Source: an uncultured Rhodobacterales bacterium
GTDB lineage: Bacteria; Pseudomonadota; Alphaproteobacteria; Rhodobacterales; Rhodobacteraceae
Direction of reading: 5' to 3'
Assembly: GCA_903845215.1 (NCBI GenBank)
Contig: CAIMWI010000055.1
Coordinates: 20,724 to 84,723, forward strand
Length of the DNA stretch: 64,000 bases
Part shown: piece after piece, positions 8,187 through 17,490 of the stretch
Layout: the number at the start of each line of letters is the position of its first letter
How positions within the stretch are numbered: position 1 is the first letter of the stretch
Made by a program: the position numbers and the translations under genes
Notes under the pieces: model-generated
Told to the model about the DNA's origin: nothing
What the model saw: only the letters and a program-made list of their open reading frames with translations
Databases searched by the model: none

Positions 8187-8481
8187 GATTTTTCCCAAAT
8201 CTTCAAAGATTTCTACGCATACTGGGTCGGACGGCTTTGGGAAAGCAGATAAAGATCTTGCGCAAGGCTTGACACGCGGGGGGCGCCAAATGATTGCGGC
8301 CCCGATCGTTTCTGCCCAAGGGGCCCGCCCATGAGGGGTGCGGCAGCACCAGATCGGCACATCCGCAATATTCTAGGTTGCCCGACGGCGCAAAATGCGA
8401 AAGACTTCGGCTTCAGGGTAAGTAAGTGAAAGCCTATCTGCCAAACAGAAATAGAAAAAACGGCATTCTGGAGAGAGATTC

Positions 8482-9492
8482 ATGAGCGATGGCGCAGCGC
8501 CCGTTCTAGATGTTCGGGGGCTAACGACCGTTTTTCATACCAGACAGGGTGAGATTCACGCTGTCAGCGCCGTCAGCTTCGGTTTGAAGCGCGGGGAAGT
8601 CTTGGGTGTGGTGGGCGAAAGCGGGTCGGGGAAATCTGTCACGATGATGTCGTTGGTAGGGCTGCTGCCAACGCCGCCGGCCGAAGTGCGCGCCGGCCAA
8701 GTGATGCTTGGCACGCGCGATTTGCTGCAGATGACGCCACAAGACTTGTCGGCCGTGCGCGGGGCCAAGGTGGGGTTTGTGTTTCAAGACCCAATGACCA
8801 GCCTGAACCCTGTTTTCACTGTTGAAAACCAAATCTGCGAACCGCTGCTGCGCCATATGGGGCTGACAAAACCCCAAGCCCGCGCGCGGGCGGTGGAATT
8901 GCTAGAGATGGTGGGCATTCCAGATGCCGCCAAACGGGTGAAATACTATCCGCACCAATTTTCTGGCGGGATGCGGCAAAGGGTGATGATCGCCATCGCT
9001 TTGGCCTGTGAGCCTGATCTGTTGATCGCCGATGAACCCACAACCGCGCTGGATGTGACCATTCAGGCACAGATTATTGACCTCATGAAGGATTTGCAGA
9101 AAAAGCTTGGCATGGCCATCATCTGGATCACCCATGATCTGGGCGTGATCGCAGGGATCGCCGACCGTGTTATGGTGATGTACGGCGGGCAAGTTGTGGA
9201 ACACGCGCCGGTGGACCAGATTTTTCACAATCCCCAACACCCGTATACCCGTGCCCTTTTGCGCACGATTCCCACCATCACGGGCCAGCGCGAAGCGCGC
9301 CTGTCTGTGATCGAAGGCCAACCGCCCATCATGACGGCCCCCCCCACCGCCTGCCCCTTTGGCGCGCGCTGCGCCCATACATTTGACCGATGCGATGCCG
9401 AAAACCCCCAAAGGCGCGCCGTGGACGGGCAAGCCGTAGGACATGGCCATGACGTGGCCTGCCATTGGTCGGCCGAGGCGCGCCATGCGTGA
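8482..9492 (+). CDS. Peptide ABC transporter ATPase, DppD/OppD type
   Basis: A 336-residue cytoplasmic ATPase of the oligopeptide/nickel importer family. Walker A GESGSGKS (about 47-54), Q-loop [12 protein letters not shown], signature FSGGMRQR and Walker [15 protein letters not shown] are intact. The C-terminus has the Cys-rich oligopeptide/dipeptide motif ([14 protein letters not shown]) seen in DppD/OppD. A GGAGAGAG ribosome site precedes the ATG. It heads a five-gene operon in the order D-F-A-B-C, and its end overlaps the next ATPase start by 8 nt. Confidence 0.93.
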   Translation: MSDGAAPVLDVRGLTTVFHTRQGEIHAVSAVSFGLKRGEVLGVVGESGSGKSVTMMSLVGLLPTPPAEVRAGQVMLGTRDLLQMTPQDLSAVRGAKVGFVFQDPMTSLNPVFTVENQICEPLLRHMGLTKPQARARAVELLEMVGIPDAAKRVKYYPHQFSGGMRQRVMIAIALACEPDLLIADEPTTALDVTIQAQIIDLMKDLQKKLGMAIIWITHDLGVIAGIADRVMVMYGGQVVEHAPVDQIFHNPQHPYTRALLRTIPTITGQREARLSVIEGQPPIMTAPPTACPFGARCAHTFDRCDAENPQRRAVDGQAVGHGHDVACHWSAEARHA

Positions 9493-10540
9493 GGCCGTGT
9501 CAGATCTGGTGCAAGTCGACGGGTTAAAGATGTATTTTCCCGTCTATTCGGGCGTGCTGCGCCGGCACAGTGGCGATATCAAAGCGGTGGATGATGTCAG
9601 TTTCACCATCCGCGCGGGCGAGACTTTGGGGCTCGTGGGTGAATCTGGCTGCGGCAAATCAACGCTGGGGCGCGCGCTGTTGCGTTTATACGAACCCACA
9701 GCGGGGCGCGTGGTGATTGACGGGGAAGATGTGGCCTTGCTGCGCACAGAGGCGCTGCGCAAAAAGCGGCCCACGATGCAGATGGTGTTTCAAGACCCGC
9801 AGGCCAGTTTGAACCCGCGCATGTCGTTGTCGTCGATCATCGGGGAACCCTTGGTCGAGCATACGGCGCTAAGCACCGCGCAGCGCCAAGAGCGGATTTA
9901 TGAATTGATGGATCAAGTCGGCCTGAACCGCCGCTTTGCCAACCGCTTCCCGCATGAATTCTCGGGCGGGCAACGCCAGCGCATCGGCATCGCCCGCGCC
10001 TTGGCGCTGAACCCGAAATTCATCGTCTGCGATGAGCCGATTGCGGCCTTGGATGTGTCGATCCAAGCGCAGGTGGTGAATTTGCTGGAAGATCTGCAAG
10101 ACAAGCTTGGGCTGACCTATCTGTTTATCAGCCACGATCTGTCGATGGTGCGCCATATCGCCGACCGTGTGGCGGTGATGTATCTGGGGCGGATTGTGGA
10201 ACTTTCGCCCCGCGATGACCTATACGCCCGCCCGCTGCATCCCTATGCCGAAGCACTGCTGTCGGCGGTGAACGAACCCGACCCTGTGCGCGCCCGCACC
10301 CGTCAGCGCATTTTGCTCAAAGGTGATCTGCCCTCGCCCGCCAACCCGCCCAAGGGTTGCAATTTCTGCACCCGCTGCCCCAAGGTGTTTGCGCGGTGCT
10401 TGTCCGAAAAGCCATCGCTCTTTCAGGTAGAAGGCGGGCGCCAAGTTGCCTGTCACCTGTATGACCCCGCCAAACCGTCCGCCGGATCAACCGGTGGTTT
10501 TCCTCACCCAAAGCACCTTCAACAAGGAGTATCTGAATGA
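9485..10540 (+). CDS. Peptide ABC transporter ATPase, DppF/OppF type
   Basis: A 351-residue partner ATPase. Walker A GESGCGKS, Q-loop VFQDPQASLNPR, signature FSGGQRQRIGIARALAL and Walker B FIVCDEPIAALDVS are visible, followed by the C-terminal NFCTRCPKVFARC motif of this family. The more upstream ATG at 9443 would overlap the preceding gene by 50 nt. ATG at 9485 begins the natural N-terminus ([20 protein letters not shown]). It would form a heterodimer with the DppD-type ATPase. The stop overlaps the binding-protein start (ATGA). Confidence 0.93.
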   Translation: MREAVSDLVQVDGLKMYFPVYSGVLRRHSGDIKAVDDVSFTIRAGETLGLVGESGCGKSTLGRALLRLYEPTAGRVVIDGEDVALLRTEALRKKRPTMQMVFQDPQASLNPRMSLSSIIGEPLVEHTALSTAQRQERIYELMDQVGLNRRFANRFPHEFSGGQRQRIGIARALALNPKFIVCDEPIAALDVSIQAQVVNLLEDLQDKLGLTYLFISHDLSMVRHIADRVAVMYLGRIVELSPRDDLYARPLHPYAEALLSAVNEPDPVRARTRQRILLKGDLPSPANPPKGCNFCTRCPKVFARCLSEKPSLFQVEGGRQVACHLYDPAKPSAGSTGGFPHPKHLQQGVSE

Positions 10541-12240
10541 ACCTGAAATCTGCCTTACTTGGGGCCGTCTGCGCCTTTGCGATGGCGCCGGCCGCCTTTG
10601 CCGAGCGTGGCACCGACGGCGAGGTCAAGCTGACCTTCCCGCAGGCCGTGTCGATCATGAACCCCTACCTGTCGTCGGGGACCAAAGACATCTTCGCCGC
10701 CTCTATGGTGATCGAACCTTTGGCAGGCTTTGACGACACCGGCGCCTTGGTCGCCAAATTGGTCAGCGAAATCCCCAGCGTCGCCAATGGCGGGATTTCC
10801 GAGGATCTGACCTCGATCACATGGAAACTGCTGCCCGGTCTTTTGTGGGCCGATGGGTCGCCCGTGACAGCGGCGGATGTGATCTTCACCGGCCAGTATT
10901 GCATGGACCCCGCCGGTGGCTGCGCCCAGTTGTCGAAATTCGACGGCATCAAGTCGATCGAAGCAGTCGATGACATGAGCGTCAAGATCACCTTTAACGG
11001 CCCCAAACCGAACCCCTTCACGGCCTTTGTCGGATCGACCTCTCCGATCTTGCAAAAGGCACAGTTCGAGGCCTGCCTTGGCGCTGCCGCACCGACCTGC
11101 ACCGATCAAAACTCGATGCCGATTGGCACGGGGCCGTTCAAGGTTACGGGCTTTACGGTGAATGACACCGTGTCGATGGAAGCCAACGCCAACTACCGCG
11201 ATCCAGCCAAGCCTGCCTTTGCTGCAGCTGTGATCAAAGGTGGTGGTGATGCCGAAGGTTCCGCACGCGCCGTGATGTCGACCGGCGAGTTTGACTATGC
11301 CTGGAACACCCAAATCCCCCCCGACAGCCAAGCCGCCATGGCCGCTGAAGGCAAGGGCGTGTTCGTTGTGGCCTTTGGCACGCTGATCGAGCGTTTGGAA
11401 ATGAACATGACCAACCCTTCGGCAGATCTGCCCGAAGGCGAGCGGTCTACCACCAAGCACCCCCACCCCTTCCTGTCTGACATCAACGTGCGCAAAGCCT
11501 TGTCGATGGCAATTGACCGCCATACGCTGACAGAAGTGGGCTACGGGGCCGGCGGCACGCCAAGCTGCAACATTGTGCCCGCCCCTGCGCTTTACGCCTC
11601 GGACAACACGGGTTGCCTGACCCAAGACATCGAGGGTGCAAAGGCCCTGCTGGAAACCGCAGGCTGGGTGGATACCGACGGCGACGGCATCCGCGAGAAA
11701 GACGGCAAGAAATTGTCGATCCTGTATCAATCAACCGTGAACCCAATCCGTCAAGACTTCCAAGCGCTTATCAAAGATTGGTGGACGGAAATTGGCGTTG
11801 AAACCGAACTGAAGGCGATTGATCCTTCGGTGTTCTTTGGCGGCGACGCCGGTTCGCCCGATACGTTCCAGAAGTTCTACGCCGATGTCGAAATGTACGC
11901 CAACAACTTCGACGGCACCGATCCGGAAGCTTATTTGACGCAATACAAATGCGACAAAGCCCCCTCGCCGGAAAACCAGTGGCAGGGTGAAAACATGAAC
12001 CGGTTCTGCGACCCGGCTTATGATGCCATGGTTGCCGAATTGTCGGGCACACGCGATGAGGCAAAGCGCGCCGAATTGACCAAGAAGTTGAATGACATGG
12101 TCACCAAAGACAGCTTTGTCGTGGTGCCCTTGGTGCACCGCGGCACGCTATCGGCCCATTCCAATGCATTGGGCGGCGTTAAAATCAACGCTTGGGATAG
12201 CGAATTGTGGAACGTGGCCGATTGGTTCCGCGTGAAGTGA
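10537..12240 (+). CDS. Family 5 peptide/solute-binding protein
   Basis: A 567-residue periplasmic binding protein of the oligopeptide/dipeptide class (SBP family 5) with a Sec signal peptide (MNLKSALLGAVCAFAMAPAAF, cleavage near residue 22). The family 5 core is present: LVSEIPSVANGGISEDLTSI, TWKLLPGLLWADGSPVTAAD, MPIGTGPFKV and NVRKALSMAIDRHTL. It is somewhat longer than the usual 510-540 residues. The ligand could be an oligopeptide, opine or other compound; the sequence alone does not decide. Its start is coupled to the ATPase stop by ATGA, and a strong hairpin follows. Confidence 0.92.
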   Translation: MNLKSALLGAVCAFAMAPAAFAERGTDGEVKLTFPQAVSIMNPYLSSGTKDIFAASMVIEPLAGFDDTGALVAKLVSEIPSVANGGISEDLTSITWKLLPGLLWADGSPVTAADVIFTGQYCMDPAGGCAQLSKFDGIKSIEAVDDMSVKITFNGPKPNPFTAFVGSTSPILQKAQFEACLGAAAPTCTDQNSMPIGTGPFKVTGFTVNDTVSMEANANYRDPAKPAFAAAVIKGGGDAEGSARAVMSTGEFDYAWNTQIPPDSQAAMAAEGKGVFVVAFGTLIERLEMNMTNPSADLPEGERSTTKHPHPFLSDINVRKALSMAIDRHTLTEVGYGAGGTPSCNIVPAPALYASDNTGCLTQDIEGAKALLETAGWVDTDGDGIREKDGKKLSILYQSTVNPIRQDFQALIKDWWTEIGVETELKAIDPSVFFGGDAGSPDTFQKFYADVEMYANNFDGTDPEAYLTQYKCDKAPSPENQWQGENMNRFCDPAYDAMVAELSGTRDEAKRAELTKKLNDMVTKDSFVVVPLVHRGTLSAHSNALGGVKINAWDSELWNVADWFRVK

Positions 12241-12254
12241 TCTAAACCTTTGGG

Positions 12255-12276
12255 CGGGCCCTGTTCGCAGGGCCCG
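12255..12276 (+). terminator. Hairpin after the peptide-binding-protein gene
   Basis: A perfect 9-bp stem (CGGGCCCTG / CAGGGCCCG) closes a TTCG tetraloop and is followed by TCTTTCC. It lies inside the operon, 14 nt after the binding-protein stop and 38 nt before the permease start. It may attenuate transcription or protect the upstream mRNA, keeping binding protein in excess. Confidence 0.75.
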
Positions 12277-12314
12277 TCTTTCCCATAAGCTTCTTAACAA
12301 AGGCGTCGCAGGCC

Positions 12315-13322
12315 ATGCTGACCTTTACCCTTCGCAGGCTGCTTTTAGCGATACCGACGCTTTTGTTCATCAGCTTGATCATTTTTCTGCTGGTTGATCT
12401 TGCCCCCGGATCGCCTATGTCAGAAATTCCCCTTACCGTACCGCCCGAAGTTCGCAAAAAGATGATCGAGGCGTTGGGGGCGGATCAGCCCGTTTTCGTG
12501 CGTTATATTCTATGGCTTCGCCAATTCTTTTGGGTGGAACCGGCCAATTTGATCGACGGCTGGTTCGGAACCAATCTTGTTGGTGGGGAACAGCGGATAT
12601 TGTCGTGGCAATCACGCAGCCCGGTTTTTACGGTGATCGGCCAGCGTATTCCCCAAACCCTGACCGTGATTGGCACGGCCTATCTGGTGGGTATCGCCAT
12701 CGCAATGCCCATCGGGATTTATTCGGCCTATAGGCAATATTCCGTGTTCGATCAGATCGGCACTTTGATCGCTATGATCGGCTTTTCGGTGCCCACCTTT
12801 TTCTCGGGCACCTTGTTTATCATCGTTTTTGCAGTCTGGCTTCCGTGGCTTCCCACCAAATACGACACAACACTGGCCGTGACAGATTGGTCGAGTTTTC
12901 TGCAGCAGTTGCGGCAAATGGCGATGCCCGTGATGGTGCTTGCCTTGGCCAATGCGGCAGCGATCAGTCGATACATGCGCTCGTCCATGCTGGAAAACAT
13001 GGGCCAAGACTATGTGCGAACCGCGCGCGCCAAGGGCATGACGGAACGCGTTGTGGTGCTAAAACATGTCCTGCGAAATTCGTTGATTCCGGTGGTGACC
13101 GTGATTGCCCTTGGCATCCCTTCGATTTTTGGCGGGGCAATCATCACCGAAAATCTGTTTGGCGTGAACGGTATAGGTGCGGCTTTGATTGGGGCCATCC
13201 ATGCCAACGATTTGCCCATGGTTCAAACCCTAGCCTTTATCTTCGCGGTGCTCATCGTTGTTTTCAACCTGATTGCCGATATCCTGTACGGCCTTCTTGA
13301 CCCAAGGATCCGATATGAGTGA
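12315..13322 (+). CDS. Peptide ABC transporter permease, DppB type
   Basis: A 335-residue inner-membrane permease with about six helices. The N-terminus MLTFTLRRLLLAIPTLLFIS is typical of DppB/OppB, as are the LAPGSPM segment and the cytoplasmic EAA-like loop DYVRTARAKGMTERVVVLKH near residue 235. It ends in DPRIRYE, and its stop overlaps the next permease start by 8 nt. It would form the transmembrane channel with the DppC-type protein. Confidence 0.93.
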   Translation: MLTFTLRRLLLAIPTLLFISLIIFLLVDLAPGSPMSEIPLTVPPEVRKKMIEALGADQPVFVRYILWLRQFFWVEPANLIDGWFGTNLVGGEQRILSWQSRSPVFTVIGQRIPQTLTVIGTAYLVGIAIAMPIGIYSAYRQYSVFDQIGTLIAMIGFSVPTFFSGTLFIIVFAVWLPWLPTKYDTTLAVTDWSSFLQQLRQMAMPVMVLALANAAAISRYMRSSMLENMGQDYVRTARAKGMTERVVVLKHVLRNSLIPVVTVIALGIPSIFGGAIITENLFGVNGIGAALIGAIHANDLPMVQTLAFIFAVLIVVFNLIADILYGLLDPRIRYE

Positions 13323-14220
13323 TCTAAGCATCCCCAAGGCCCAAAGCCAGTTTGGCGCAGTTTGGAGGCAATTTCGGATACACCGGGGGGCAGTCTTCGG
13401 GCTTATTGTGCTTGGGATATTGGTTGGATTTGTGGTTTTTGGCCCGTTTTTTTGGCCAGAAGTGAAGTTAAAGGTGGTCGAAGCTTTAAAGGTCAAAAAT
13501 CAGGGCCCCTCGCTGCGCTTTCCCTTTGGAACCGACCAACTGGGCCGCGATATCTTGGTGCGGATGATGGCGGCGGGAAAGGTGTCTTTAGCCGTAGGGT
13601 TTGTGGCCATGATGATTGCGATCTTCGTCGGGACGGGGATTGGAATTCTTGCCGGCTATTTTAAACAGCTTGACGGCCCCTTGATGCGCCTGACTGATTT
13701 GTTTTTATCTTTACCCCTTATCCCACTGTTGCTGGTTCTGGTGATGCTGTTTCGCGACAAGATTGCTGCGATCATGGGGCCAGAATTGGGGGCGTTTTTG
13801 CTTATCGTATTTGCGATCGGCATAACTTCATGGATGCAGGCGGCGCGGATTGTCCGAGGTGAAGTTTTAGCGTTGAAAGAGCGGGAGTACGTTTTAGCGG
13901 CGAAATCCATCGGAGTTCCCGCACGCCGTGTGATCTTGCGGCATATTCTGCCCAACATCATCTCTCCAGTGATGGTGGCGGCCACTTTGGGCGTGGCCGA
14001 GGCCATCATCACCGAATCGGTTCTATCCTTTTTGGGCCTTGGTTTCCCGCCAGATTTCCCAACGTGGGGCAGATTGTTGTTCGATGGGTTAAACTACCTT
14101 CAGCTTTATCCAGAACGCGTGATTTGGCCGGGCCTTGCAATTTCGTTGACAGTCTTGTCCGTCAATTACATCGGCGACGGTTTACGCGATGCACTGGACC
14201 CGCGGATTAGGGGCCGATAA
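13315..14220 (+). CDS. Peptide ABC transporter permease, DppC type
   Basis: A 301-residue permease. I use ATG at 13315 (MSDLSIPKAQSQ), overlapping the end of the DppB gene, not the upstream ATG at 13273. The family hallmarks are FPFGTDQLGRDILVRMM near residue 70, the EAA loop REYVLAAKSIGVPARRVILR, and SFLGLGFPPDFPTWGRLL. It ends in DPRIRGR, a conserved DppC ending. It is the last gene of the operon. Confidence 0.93.
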   Translation: MSDLSIPKAQSQFGAVWRQFRIHRGAVFGLIVLGILVGFVVFGPFFWPEVKLKVVEALKVKNQGPSLRFPFGTDQLGRDILVRMMAAGKVSLAVGFVAMMIAIFVGTGIGILAGYFKQLDGPLMRLTDLFLSLPLIPLLLVLVMLFRDKIAAIMGPELGAFLLIVFAIGITSWMQAARIVRGEVLALKEREYVLAAKSIGVPARRVILRHILPNIISPVMVAATLGVAEAIITESVLSFLGLGFPPDFPTWGRLLFDGLNYLQLYPERVIWPGLAISLTVLSVNYIGDGLRDALDPRIRGR

Positions 14221-14402
14221 ATAAACAGGTGTTGCGGCTAAAAAACAAGAAATGTGCTATATCAGCGCGAATTTGGCCAAACGGCCGAAGGTGATGATCA
14301 CACCGGCAACGACATTCAGACAGCGCAACCCGTTTCTATCCAGCTTAAGACATAATCGCCCCGAAGCATTTTGGTCGCATCCCATAGCGCATTTTGCAGA
14401 GG

Positions 14403-16259
14403 TCAATCACAATACGAACCTTGGCTTAAAAACTCCCAAGCTTGGCTGGTGCTCAAAGGGCCGAGTTTCCCAAAAACTTGGGCGAAATGTTCAGAAAACG
14501 TTACAGACCCGAACATGTCTAACGGAGCCTGTTCAAACGCATCCGGCCCGAAGAGTTTATGAGCATAGGCCCAAAGTTCGGCGGCAGATTTAAGGAATGC
14601 GGGTTGGTCCTGTGCATCAAGATGCGCCACGCTTTTGTTAAGTTGAAAGGCGAAAGTTTGAAACAAAGGGGAAAGTTCGTTCCACCCCTCGCCCCCAGCC
14701 CGATTAAGCAGAATTCTAAACGATTCAATGATACAACAGGCCATGTCCTGCCCGGCAGGTTTGCTCGGGGCGTGGCCAAAGATGACACCGTCTAATGTCG
14801 GCACATCGGGGATAGCACTTAGAGTAAGGGTCTGGAAAACGAATTCACCCATCGAAGCCAAATGTTCGGGAAACCAGATCCTGCGGTTGTCCAAAAAATC
14901 ACGCCGATAGACCCGCCGCCAAATTGTCGGAGGTTCTGATATCAGCGCAAAGTTGCCCATGCGGTGATAGGTTGTATCGGCTATTTCGAACCTAGGCTTA
15001 AGCGCGGCATGGGTTTCTTGCGGCCTTACTCCAAAAGGTATTTGGAATGGATCTTCGCCTTCAAGGCCGTAAAATGGCCCCTGCACCACCTCGGCCCCAG
15101 TTTGACGCGCTAGTTCCAATAAGCCTTGAAAGAAACTTTGTTCTGGTCGGCTTTGCGCATCGACGAAAGCAATATGTGTCGCCGACGATTGCAGGCGGCC
15201 AAAGTTCCAAGAAGATCCTTGCCCCGCGTTCGGCCTATGGAAAAATCGCACTCGCGGATCGCTGCGCGAACAGGTTTGTAAGGCAAGCTTTGCTGGCTCT
15301 GTTGCCTCATCGCCAACAACAAGAACCCTGATTTCCATTGATGGATCGGACAATAGATCGGCAATCCAAGAAAAATTGACATCGCCATCAGAGGGGATGG
15401 CAACAATAACATCTAAATGTGATGACTGACCTGAAATATCAAGCGATCTGCGCAAGCCGAATTGGGATTGTCCTGCCCGCGGTATCCAAGTTTGGCGAAG
15501 TCCTGCAGAGGGCGCTTGCTGGATAGAAGTGGGAATATGCCGCCAGCTTTCGCCAATTACATGATCAATTTTTGACTGCGAAAGGTCAGTTAGAATTTCC
15601 ACTTCAGCCTTGGGTGCTATAATTTTCAGCAAAGTTGGAGACAAAACTTCAAGCATGCCAGCAGCAAGAGTGGGCACTTTGACAAAGGAAAATTCGGCCG
15701 ATGTATTATGCCCCCGTTCCAAATAACCGTTATGTATTAAAGACTTACTGTGGTTCCTCAGAGGAAGCAAAGCCGTCAACCTATCCAGTTTTGCCTCTGT
15801 ATCGTACTGCAACCGCTTCAAGGCCGCACACACGGCTTTTGCATCAGAAGGCGCGTCTTCTTTTGTGTGTCCGACAGCAAATGGCAAAGCGATGATTTGG
15901 CTTAACGCCAAATCATCAATGTTTTTTTGCAGGTATGCAAAGGCTGTTGGATCGGGTTCAAAACAGAAAATCTGCCAACCGGGGCAAGCCAATGCAAAAG
16001 GCACAGCGAAAACGCCAAAGCCTGCGCCGATGTCCAAAGCGACACCTTCTTTCGCCAAGGATTGTGTCGAAAGTGCGCGTTGATAAATATGGCGCAATCT
16101 CCAAAGAGAGTCCGCCCGTAAAAAATCAATCTTGGGCGCAAAAACAGATATGGTTTGCCCAAAGGCATGCAGTTCGATCTGATCGTCAAGATCAAAAACT
16201 GTCGCGTCAGCGGTGCTGGTTTGGTGTTCTGGAAGGCGGTTTACTGGTTTGCCTTTCAT
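14403..16259 (-). CDS. FkbM-type methyltransferase fused to a GT2 glycosyltransferase
   Basis: A 618-residue cytoplasmic protein with two domains. Residues about 45-230 look like a FkbM-family SAM methyltransferase: VALDIGAGFGVFAVPFA (SAM loop) and FCFEPDPTAFAYLQKNI. Residues about 285-520 look like a GT-A family 2 glycosyltransferase: LDVIVAIPSDGDVNF, PNAGQGSSWNFGRLQ and IAFVDAQSRPEQ in place of the usual DxD. The C-terminal 100 residues are unassigned. It lies 3 nt after the GT2 gene at 16263-17249, so the pair is probably one transcription unit for a methylated surface glycan. The weak DxD match (DAQSR) leaves catalytic activity of the second domain uncertain. Confidence 0.75.
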   Translation of the reverse strand: MKGKPVNRLPEHQTSTADATVFDLDDQIELHAFGQTISVFAPKIDFLRADSLWRLRHIYQRALSTQSLAKEGVALDIGAGFGVFAVPFALACPGWQIFCFEPDPTAFAYLQKNIDDLALSQIIALPFAVGHTKEDAPSDAKAVCAALKRLQYDTEAKLDRLTALLPLRNHSKSLIHNGYLERGHNTSAEFSFVKVPTLAAGMLEVLSPTLLKIIAPKAEVEILTDLSQSKIDHVIGESWRHIPTSIQQAPSAGLRQTWIPRAGQSQFGLRRSLDISGQSSHLDVIVAIPSDGDVNFSWIADLLSDPSMEIRVLVVGDEATEPAKLALQTCSRSDPRVRFFHRPNAGQGSSWNFGRLQSSATHIAFVDAQSRPEQSFFQGLLELARQTGAEVVQGPFYGLEGEDPFQIPFGVRPQETHAALKPRFEIADTTYHRMGNFALISEPPTIWRRVYRRDFLDNRRIWFPEHLASMGEFVFQTLTLSAIPDVPTLDGVIFGHAPSKPAGQDMACCIIESFRILLNRAGGEGWNELSPLFQTFAFQLNKSVAHLDAQDQPAFLKSAAELWAYAHKLFGPDAFEQAPLDMFGSVTFSEHFAQVFGKLGPLSTSQAWEFLSQGSYCD

Positions 16260-16262
16260 TTG

Positions 16263-17249
16263 TCACACCCGATCGTTTGAAACGAGAAGATGGCGATGGA
16301 GTGCGGCCATGAAGATGGGGCTTAAACCTTCATCGTGCTGAATTTCGCCAAATCTCGGGTCGATGGATGCCGTCATCTCGCGGACATTTTGCCGAAAGGT
16401 CGCACGCAGCGGGTGTGCCAGGCAAGTTTCACACCAGTCGATCAGTTTTAGGCAACTCGCCAGTACAACATTCCGATAAGCCAAATCGCTGAACTCTGGC
16501 CGCAGAGCAAAGGCGTCGAGTGTCAGTTTTGCAACGGAAACGATGTCAAAGCGCAATTCACCCGTTGTCGCAGTGATTTGGTGTCGTTGATAGCGGCGAA
16601 AATACGTAAAGGCAGGACAGTCTAGAATTGCGATGCGATCAGCCTGAACGATGGCAAGGGTATGGAAAAAGATATCCTCAAAAAAATAAGGAGCGGGAAA
16701 GTGCAGCCCCACCGCCTGTAAGAACGACCGTCCTACCACTTTATTGGCGGATTGCGGTTCTAATTGCTGTGCCATAACGCAAAGTCGGGTATGCTTTGGA
16801 TTGTTGCGTGCGCTTATCCCTTCCGGCAGAAATTGAGCAATCTGCTCGAACACCGCCGCATCATAAAAATCTTCAATCTGACCACGCAGGTCACTTAGCA
16901 CTCCGGGGCACAGCACCAGATCAGGTTGCGTTGCGTCGATGAGCGAGGCGATGGCAGCAAAAGACCAATTCGGGCGCAAATCGTCGGCATCTAGAAAACA
17001 GATGTAATCGCCTTGTGCCAGTTCCAGGCCGGCATTGCGAGCAGCGGATAAACCGGCGTTGGCCTGACGGATGACCCGCACCCTTGGGTCGGTCAGGCGG
17101 CTTAGAATTTCAAGCGTTTCTTGGGAAGACCCATCATCGATAATCAGATATTCGAAATCGCGATAGCTTTGGTTCAAGATAGAGCCCACAGCCGTCAACA
17201 GCAGGGCACCTTCGTTATATGTTGTTGTTATACAAGTGATTTTCGGCAT
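16263..17249 (-). CDS. Family 2 glycosyltransferase
   Basis: A 328-residue GT-A fold glycosyltransferase. N-terminal ITCITTTYNEGALLLTAVGS, the nucleotide-binding LIIDDGSSQETLEIL (about 35-50), ANAGLSAARNAGLELA and the metal-binding DADD in YICFLDADDLRPNW (about 85-98) are all intact. Such enzymes transfer sugars in polysaccharide, capsule or glycan synthesis. It is the first gene of a two-gene leftward unit with the FkbM-GT2 fusion. Its start faces the phosphate-type operon across a 241-bp divergent region. Donor and acceptor are unknown. Confidence 0.9.
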   Translation of the reverse strand: MPKITCITTTYNEGALLLTAVGSILNQSYRDFEYLIIDDGSSQETLEILSRLTDPRVRVIRQANAGLSAARNAGLELAQGDYICFLDADDLRPNWSFAAIASLIDATQPDLVLCPGVLSDLRGQIEDFYDAAVFEQIAQFLPEGISARNNPKHTRLCVMAQQLEPQSANKVVGRSFLQAVGLHFPAPYFFEDIFFHTLAIVQADRIAILDCPAFTYFRRYQRHQITATTGELRFDIVSVAKLTLDAFALRPEFSDLAYRNVVLASCLKLIDWCETCLAHPLRATFRQNVREMTASIDPRFGEIQHDEGLSPIFMAALHRHLLVSNDRV

Positions 17250-17387
17250 GAATCGCTTTCTGAAAAAAACCGCATCAAAAAAACATCAGTCAAATTGCTT
17301 AGGCACACCCCCCGCATGGCAGGCCTGCACAGCGCTATACTTCCCTAGATCGGGCAAGTTTTCCAGCCCAAAACATCGCGCCTTCAA

Positions 17388-17438
17388 ACGTCATATTGGC
17401 GTCATCCAAGGTTCACCACAGCGTCACCGCAAAGTTAC
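17388..17438 (+). promoter_or_regulatory. PhoB-box-like array (five 7-mers at 11-bp spacing)
   Basis: Five 7-mers follow one another at exactly 11-bp intervals: ACGTCAT, GCGTCAT, GGTTCAC, GCGTCAC and AAGTTAC, each separated by 4 nt. The Pho-box consensus is CTGTCAT repeated every 11 bp, so the spacing matches and the repeats match in part (core .CGTCAT/C). It lies 53 nt before the binding-protein start. It predicts induction of 17491-22702 by PhoB at low phosphate. Confidence 0.65.
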
Positions 17439-17490
17439 CGATGCGGCGGAAAATGGGTTTGCATGTTCGCCCTTTGAAAGGATCTTTGCC

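Noticed and set aside
10555..11730. Long minus-strand open frame opposite the peptide-binding protein
   Set aside because: GC-rich antisense artefact; the plus-strand gene has a signal peptide and family motifs.
17236..17490. N-terminal extension of the Pho-type binding protein
   Set aside because: The extension precedes a clear Tat signal peptide and covers the Pho-box array, so it must be promoter sequence.
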